DNA of 64,000 nt, taken from contig BCLD01000023.1 of the NCBI GenBank assembly GCA_001600875.1, positions 1,807-65,806 of the forward strand, written 5' to 3'. Under the pieces are notes generated by a model. It saw only the letters and a program-made list of their open reading frames with translations. It was not told the origin of the DNA and did not search any database. Position 1 is the first letter of the stretch. Each line of letters opens with the position of its first letter. The translations under genes were made by a program, and so were the position numbers. This document shows, one piece after another, positions 57,168-64,000 of the stretch. The DNA comes from Solicoccozyma terricola. Taxonomy: Eukaryota; Basidiomycota; Tremellomycetes; Filobasidiales; Piskurozymaceae.

Positions 57168-59686
57168 ATGGCCAGCACCACCACCCTCCCACGTCCTAGC
57201 AGCAGGGTTGCCGCAGCCACATACTCCCGACCGTCGTCTCCCGTTGGCCAGAAGTATGACAAGAATGCGACGATCGTGTTTATCGGACAGCGTGGGGGTG
57301 AGTGAGAGTCGTCCTGCCGTGCTCGACCGACGGAATGGTGACTGACCCCGAGTATGTTGCATCTACTACGTCGTCGTAGTGGGAAAGTCCCTCGTCGCTT
57401 CGTTGGCTGGACGAGCGTTGCATCGCGCTGTCGTCGAGATGCAGGATGGCCACGGCGGCGGCGGCGGCGACGGCGCGGCCGAATACACCGCCGCCTTGAA
57501 GGATCTTCAGTCGGGTAAGATCCTGGTCATTGGAGACAGATACCTCCATGACCCGTCTTTGAAACACGCATTGGAGGATTACGGAAGACAACATGGACCG
57601 GTTATACAGGTCGTTCGTGAAATAGGTCACACTATCGACTACCTGAAGAAAAATGGGATGGGGGAACTGCAATTACAGGACATCGAGGCATGTTGGAGTG
57701 AACGTGAGCATGAACTACGAACCATGGCTACGTTCATCTTTGCTTCAGTGGAAAACTCGATCAGAGGTCACGGAGGCCAAGACTTGAATGCGTGGCGACC
57801 ACGGACGACCAACAACGAGCTTCCAGACGAGCCAACACCGACATCCGCGTCATTCGTCAACGAGGACCTCCTCCGTCTGCTCAGATTCATTCGCGGAACG
57901 TATACAAATCACATTCCTCATACCTCCGCGCGATCGTACTACCTCGCACTCACGTTCGATCACATCGAACTAGCACTCCCTCTTGTCGATGAACTATCCA
58001 TCGGGGTTGATTGTTGGGAAGTACGCGCGGATCTACTGGCGAATCCAGATCTCAACTCGATCATCCATCAAATCGCGTTACTACGTCGATTCTCCGACCT
58101 ACCCATCATCTTCAGCTTGCGTACGAAATCACACGCTGGATCTCTTCCAGAACCAACGGAAGACGAAGGTGTGATTGATTACATGTTTGAAGCGTCTTTG
58201 GCAGCTTTGAAAATGGGAGTAGAGTACGTCGACGTTAGCGATGTGCTTCCACGACGGATGAGATCAGCTCTTATCGAGTGTAAAGGGAATAGTAGGATCA
58301 TCGCTTCGTGTCAGGATTTCTCGGGTAGAACGACGTGGCAACAGGACGAGGTGAGGCTTCGGTCCTACTACGACGAGTCATGCAGCATGGGAGCGGATAT
58401 CGTTATGATAGTCAACCTTGCAAGGGATAATGAAGATAATCTTGCGGCGAGGAGGTTCGTTCAGTGTGTACAGAAGCAAGTTCCGTTGATTGCATTCAAC
58501 GTCGGGATGGCGGTGAGCGCGCGTGTGATGAAAAATATATATATGGGAATCTGCGTCAAAGGTCAGCTAACGAGTACTCGCCGTCGCACAGGGCAAGATC
58601 TCCCGGATATGGAATCACTTCCTCACACCGGTCTCACACGCCTTGCTACCCAAGATTTCCGCGCCGGGACAGTTGACGTATTTGGAAAGTCAGCAGGTGA
58701 GCGGACTAATGTTATCATGTGAATGAAATAATGCTCATCCCCCCCCCCCCCCCCACCCCCACCCCTCCCAGCTCCTTTACATAACTTCGGCGACGTTACC
58801 AAAGACCTTTTACGGCTTTGGCGTTGACCTTCGGGACTCACTCTCATCGTTGATACATACCGTAGCCTTCCAAAAGCTCGGTCTACCGTACAGCTATCGC
58901 GTGGTGGAGAGTGATCACGTCGAACTCTATTCGCAAATTATTGCCGACGAACACTTTGGAGGAGCCACCGTCAATCGACCTCACAAAGTCGACATAATAC
59001 CCTTTCTTCGACGGTTAACACCACACGCCGAAGCCTTGGGCGCTGTCGACACCATCATCGCCTCACCAGCAGGACCGGTAGGCGAGAATACCGACTGGCG
59101 TGCCATACACACCTGCATCCTCCGTTGCCGATTACGCAGCAACTCCACCGACAAAGAGCCTTCCGTTCTCGTCGTTGGTGCAGGAGGGGTCGCGAGAGCC
59201 GCCGTATATGCTTTGCTCCAACTTGGGATCAAAAAAGTCCAGATTGTCAACAGGTCGTTGGATCGAGCAACGGCATTGGCTTCTTTTCTTGGGCGGCTGG
59301 ACCCAAACTTCAACATCGCCGTCGTGGGCGATTTGAACACCCAACTAGGAGACGATTGGATACCCCCAGATATTGTCATCTCTACTATTCCTCAGCTGGA
59401 GAGCGTACAAGATCTCGCGCGCCTACTTCCGCCAGAGAAGGTGTTTGCGAAATCACAAGGCATCCTATTGGACATGGCTTATGCGCCACGCTTGGAGAGC
59501 CCTCTGAATCAACTACTGAGGTCAATGGGTAACAAGAACTGGGATAGCGTCCATGAGACGGACGCTTTGCTTGAACAGGCATACGAACAAATACGATTGT
59601 GGACGGGAAAGAGGGCACCACGAACGGCTATTCGAAATGCCGTAGCCAAACAGAGGGAAGCTTTGTCGTCACATTCGACGACGTGA
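57168..59686 (+). CDS. qutR: Quinate repressor homologue (QutR/QA-1S-like; shikimate kinase, dehydroquinase and shikimate dehydrogenase domains)
   Basis: The protein has the order of the last three AROM domains, as in QutR. ATG 57168 leads to IVFIGQRGGVGKSLVASLAG, a shikimate-kinase Walker A loop across an intron. The middle domain is type I dehydroquinase-like: YYLALTFDHIELALPLVDEL, LPIIFSLRTKSHAG, RIIASCQDFSG, ADIVMIVNLA, then GKISRIWNHFLTPVSHALLP after splicing. The catalytic His (expected in SYHDF) is Gln, and the Schiff-base Lys (expected in DIVKI) is Met, so this domain should be inactive. The C-terminal AroE part has FYGFGVDLRDSLSSLIHTVA, GGATVNRPHKVDII, GENTDWRAI, VVGAGGVARAAVYALL and ILLDMAYAPRLE, ending at 59686. 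QutR proteins sense quinate-pathway metabolites and repress the QutA activator; no QutA is in this window. A Gly/Asp-rich insert follows the Walker loop. Confidence 0.85.
58739..58754. repeat. Poly-C tract (16 nt) in an intron
   Basis: The run lies before the CCCAG acceptor that opens the AroE-like part of the QutR-like gene. Confidence 0.75.
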
Positions 59687-60321
59687 TCCAATCGTTCCGC
59701 CGATTGGACAATGACGTTGGTTTTGCGGTTCTTGGCCGTCCTAGGACTCCCTGGCAAGCGTCACCGGTCACAACACCCCGTCAGCGGATCGTCTTGGGCG
59801 TGTTCACGTTGAATACTGGTCGAGGGGTGCGGAAGGCCTCCCTACTCCTCGAGCACGCTGCGTTCTGGGCTACCATACGCCGTCCACGTCGTTCGGGCTT
59901 TAGTCAGGCAACTATGAACATTTCATAAATTTACACCGTCACAATCTCCCCCATCTTTGACGTTCAGGAGGCACTCTCTCGGCTCAGCTCAGAGGAAGCT
60001 ATGGCATTGGATGTGCAGGACTCGTCGGCGTGTGAAGGAAAGCGACTCACGGTGAGCCTCTCAAACGCCATTAATGCACCGCCGACGTTGGGGTCGAATA
60101 CTCGGAGAGATAGGAGAACCTCATTGGCATCGCCTAACCTCGGATTTTGCGTCTCAGTAGGGTTGATCAGGAACCGGTTGGTTTGGCTTCTGTTCTTTTC
60201 CGGTTGTACTACATCCATGTGTATATATTTATTTTATTGGGGTCATTCATTCTAGTTTCGCACAAGAGGGTCTGTTTTTTTTTGCTCCCCTCCATTCTTT
60301 GACTCATCCTTCTCTCCTGCC
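59687..60321. other. Convergent 3' intergenic region
   Basis: The 635 bp lie between the ends of the QutR-like gene and the GH5 gene. No exon was recognised. A T run lies near 60277-60284. Confidence 0.5.
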
Positions 60322-62870
60322 TCAGGCGTTGTCGATGGTTACAATGTTACTCCAAGGCCCATGCTTCAACAAACACAATGTCAATGTCGACCTGAACAGT
60401 TTGGGAATGAATGACTCACCTTAAGATCAACAGAAACACCTCGCATCACGTAGCTTCCGTTGGATGGGACTGTATATTTTGCCTGTCCGGCATCGACATT
60501 GTCTCGAATGAAGTTGATAACCTACCAATCAAAGTATCAGCAAAAGCTCATACTGGAATCGAAATGGGACTCACCTGACTCCAAGAGCTGGCTCCATCTG
60601 CCGCATAGAAAATCTCGTAGTGCTCAGCCCAAGATCCTCCTTGCCAAGGTAATTGAACGCCATTTGACGTAGTATTTGTAGAAAGGATGTAAGGGGCATT
60701 GGGAACAGGATAGTATTGGGGGATTCTCTCGTTAACGATATTGAAGCTGGGAGTCGTGCCCATTCATTAGTTTTTCAAAAACAGAACGACACACCGCCCG
60801 CTCACTCAAGGTGGACTCACGAAGCGTGAAATGTTGAACGATCAATGTACAACTCCAGAGGATCAAAGTCATCGATGACGTTGGGAGACCATCCGGGCAT
60901 GTGGTATGAGTAGATGCCTTAGAGATCGCCCGAGTCAATTGACCTATTTCGTATAATCAGATTACAGAGCTACTCACCCCCGCCCTCTCCATGAGTGACG
61001 AAACCACCAGATGAGGAATGAGGTCTCATCGACCAAGCCATAGCCCCTGCCACAGGGTATTTGTTCTGTAGACGATGCAAGTATAAGTATCTTGGTCTTC
61101 CGCTTGGATTCACCGTCCGGATTCACCAAAAGCTGATAAAAGTCATCCCACTGATTGGTCTCGGTGTAAAAGCCATGTTCTCCAATGACGAAACTGGATA
61201 AATAGAGATTTGAGCTCAGTTTTCATTCAGACCTTCGAACCACCCACGTCTTGCCATGCTTGCGAATCCAAGCCGAATCGTTGACGAGGTTATGATAATC
61301 GTATGCAGCCGGGGTAATGCCGTAGTAATGAGCTGATTGAAAGAGCTATTAGGACAATCTAGCTGACCAGGGAAAGCAGCGTTCTTGTTCACCTGAGAAA
61401 AGGTCAACAGCCGAGGACGCAAGTGCTTCAGGTGCCCATTTCTGATCGGTAAAGTTACTCCGGGATCTGAGGGGGTGCTTTAGGTCAGCGTCTGGCAAAC
61501 CTTAACGGAGGAATGTGCAACACTCACAAACTACCATCCATTACTAAGATATTGGGTGCCAAAGACTTGATGGTCGATGCAATAGCCACAGTCCACTATG
61601 AATATCACCAGAGGTCGTCAGTGTGAGAGGGAAACACGCCTGCAACTATCCAATACTGACGTTCCCGGGAGGAGGTCTGGTAGCATCAGCTCCTGGTGTC
61701 ATGTTGTAGCTGTAGTTGACACTCGACTGGGATCAGAACACATATCCCCAGAGAATGGATCTTGCTAATGCTCGTACTTACTTCATTTCATTTCCCTGTT
61801 TGGATCATTCAAGCTCTAATCAGGACTCCGCTTCGATGGGGCTTTTGATAAAGATGTGGCGACTCACGGTCTCCAATGCCAAAAAAGTGTTGTCTTGCCC
61901 ATAAATGACGCCGTTGACAGTGTTTTTCCGGGTAAGCAACTTGGTGACGATCTTTTGTGTGCTGTTTCCTCCTTCGTCAGTGGGAGCATTCAAAGCTGAA
62001 GAAAAGCAATGCAACCCCTTACGCCTCGATCATGTTAGGGTCAGTCCAGAAATTGATTACTTTCGTAGCATTGTACGAGGCTGTGCCGAAGGGATGTCAA
62101 TCGTGAGTTCATAATTCCGGTGTATCTATCTTTCGATCAATCGATCTACCTACAAATGTTGTATCGCATGCTAATCAAGTCGGCCCAGTTTCCCTGGGAA
62201 ATGCAAGCAGTTCAGCAACATTCACAGAGTCCAACCACACGGCTCACATTCCAATTACTGTCTTGCGATCCATAGTCTTGGTTGATGATCGGCAAGACGA
62301 TTTTGCATCCCCATCGCCTAGCTGAATCTAAAACGGCATCAAGCCGAACAAAGAGATCCTCATTATAGACAAAGTCGTCCATAGCATTATTCCAGGACAA
62401 GATGAAAGCTTGAGAGGCAGGAATATTTATGGACTGGACCCCCAGAGTATACGTGCGAGTGACTGGCGAACGACGAACGAAAATCCATTTCGGGGAAAAA
62501 TTAGGACGGAGCTCAGGTGGGTCGCGGAGGCCTGCTCACCAGGTCGACCAAACCCAACCAACGTTCGGAAGACGTCTTCGATCTGAGAACCTGGTATCCG
62601 CTCAGCTTGGTTCGACTTGTCAACTCATGGCTTGTGGAACCCCACCTCATAATCGTCACTCAAAATTAACTCGGGATTGTTAAACGTCGCAAACTTCCAA
62701 GGCTTGCCGGACAAATACAGTTGACCGTCTCTAACGGTGACGAAATCACTTGTTGCAGCAAATGGGACGAGTGTCGAGTTCCCGGTTGAGGGCAGTGGTG
62801 GTGTCGCGCGAGGAGAAGCTACAGCGAAAGCAAGGAAGCTGGAAGCTGTGATGAATGGAGCGAGGAGCAT
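60322..62870 (-). CDS. Secreted glycoside hydrolase family 5 enzyme (mannanase/glucanase-like)
   Basis: The start is the ATG complementary to 62868-62870, chosen because it opens a signal peptide (MLLAPFITASSFLAFAVASP). An ATG 60 nt upstream would spoil that. Exons give FVTVRDGQLYLSGKPWKFAT, INIPASQAFILSWNNAMDDF, LDAVLDSARRWGCKIVLPII and KIVTKLLTRKNTVNGVIYGQ. Then come FLALETGNEMK, in which the Glu is the expected acid/base after splicing, STIKSLAPNILVMDGSL, and FVIGEHGFYTETNQW with the expected nucleophile Glu. The C-terminal exons read YEIFYAADGASSWSQV, then YVMRGVSVDLK, ending near 60322. The ETGNE and GEHGFY pair and TIM-barrel layout indicate GH5-type endo-hydrolase. Substrate (mannan, glucan or other) is not certain. 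It is the only clearly secreted enzyme here and could release sugars for the two porters. Confidence 0.78.
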
Positions 62871-64000
62871 CTTTGAAGTGGCTCCAGGTCTGATGCGCTG
62901 TAGAAGGCTGAGGAGGGACTTACCATCCACAGAGAGTCATCATGTGCGCTGTTATAACTGTTGCGAGACTGACCGCAATGCCAACCAAACATCACTGGGC
63001 AGAGCTTTTAGTCCTACACTAGAATGGCCGCGATTCATCCGAAGTCTCGTTCCTGAGTATGGCATGTAGGCCAAGGGCACAAGACGGGAGTTTATCCGCA
63101 CTGGCGGGAGTGTGCTTCAGCCAGAGCACTTGAATGTTGAATTTTGGTGCCTTGTCATCCGGAAAAGGGTACAGTAGCTAGGGGTAGGGTAGAATTTCCG
63201 AAGGAGCTAGGAGGCGGCTGAAAGGTATTCCGTCTCTTGAGGGCAGACCGCATGGCAGCCCATTATCTTGTTAACCTCTAGCTAAAACCAACATGTGCAT
63301 CCAATGGCAATGCTACATGGGCCGGATGGCCGGTACGAACCCCGACGCTACTTGCAATCCTGCCCAGGATGCAAGCTTGGAGACCCTCTAGACGTGGGCA
63401 TTTGCTCATGGACCGTTAATACGGATGGTAGCCTTGGCTCGTGGCTATCCGGGGATACCCGAGCATAAGGACATCACATAGGGCCTCATTGGCACCATCG
63501 TGCTTGGCAACTTGTCGGAGGACCAGTTCCCCCCTGGCAGGCCTCGATGGTGGCGAGGCGGGCGAGGGAAGAAGGGCATTTACTCACGAATGCTCGGAAG
63601 ATAGAGGAGGAAAGTGAACCGCGCTTGTGACTGCTGGTGAACGTCCGGTGGGGGCGATATTTCATTCTTTTCTGAGATATGTTGCTGGAGGGGACATGGG
63701 GAGAATCTCCAATACATTACCACGTGGAACTGATGCAAGCCGCAGATGGATAAAAGACCTACATGAATAGGGTTATATCGGCCGTCGGTTACGATATTGA
63801 AATCCGGAAGTTCGAATTGGGGCCAATTCCCACCGACGGAAGCTGAAGTGGGTGATGTTCGTGGTGTACGTGGACGGAGTTACGGGAGGAGGTGCCGAGG
63901 AGCATTCCCGGTGGCGGAGCCTTGTTCGTGTGATAATGTACAGCCAGCCACCACTTCCCGCACCACTCACCTGATCATTAAAGGAGCTTTATGTAAATGG
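62871..64000. other. Intergenic to window end, no gene recognised
   Basis: The stretch upstream of the GH5 gene holds its promoter. A 65-codon minus-strand frame near 63773-63970 has no recognisable features. No repeats of note were seen. Confidence 0.45.

Noticed and set aside
57168..59686. Pentafunctional AROM protein
   Set aside because: There are no dehydroquinate synthase or EPSP synthase domains before the kinase-like part, and the dehydroquinase residues are lost. The layout is that of QutR.
63773..63970. Small minus-strand protein at the window end
   Set aside because: Short, no recognisable feature, no promoter context.
1..64000. tRNA, rRNA or CRISPR features
   Set aside because: None could be recognised on either strand. 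The only tRNA-like string is the retrotransposon primer site.

Overview
The window is nuclear DNA from a filamentous or yeast-like fungus, most likely a basidiomycete and perhaps a tremellomycete. This is an inference from dense short GT-AG introns (about 50-85 nt), fungal Zn2Cys6 regulators, MFS sugar porters and catabolic quinate genes. No rRNA, tRNA, CRISPR or bacterial-type feature was seen. Several ambiguous bases and one 39-nt N gap lie in or beside poly-C runs, so a few exon edges are uncertain.

Layout. 1-5362: a degenerate Ty1/copia retrotransposon with a half-initiator-tRNA primer site, a broken gag-pol, its 3' LTR and a second adjoining LTR. 5.7-7.2 kb: an unidentified gene. 9.0-29.3 kb: a beta-glucoside/sugar module with a Zn2Cys6 regulator, two MFS sugar porters, two PA14-containing GH3 beta-glucosidases and a questin-oxidase-like protein. 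30.7-59.7 kb: a quinate/shikimate-to-hydroxyquinol catabolic cluster. 60.3-62.9 kb: a secreted GH5 hydrolase.

The aromatic cluster encodes a quinate permease, a QutR/QA-1S-type repressor homologue, a type II (catabolic) dehydroquinase, three further shikimate/quinate dehydrogenase (AroE-type) domains, a 3-dehydroshikimate dehydratase, hydroxyquinol 1,2-dioxygenase, maleylacetate reductase, a quinone oxidoreductase, a SnoaL/NTF2-like protein and a second Zn2Cys6 regulator. A coherent route is quinate -> dehydroquinate -> dehydroshikimate -> protocatechuate -> (hydroxyquinol) -> maleylacetate -> 3-oxoadipate. The protocatechuate-to-hydroxyquinol hydroxylase was not found here.

The most unusual item is at 45861-49669. 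A malate synthase reads, through a 66-nt GC-AG intron, directly into a shikimate dehydrogenase domain that has no usable start codon of its own. If the intron is retained, a stop at its last codon gives malate synthase alone. This suggests a malate synthase-shikimate dehydrogenase fusion, possibly controlled by splicing, that would tie acetyl-CoA from ring cleavage to quinate oxidation. The QutR-like protein has lost both catalytic residues of its dehydroquinase domain. Its promoter carries three CCGCGG + TTACGTAA composite units.
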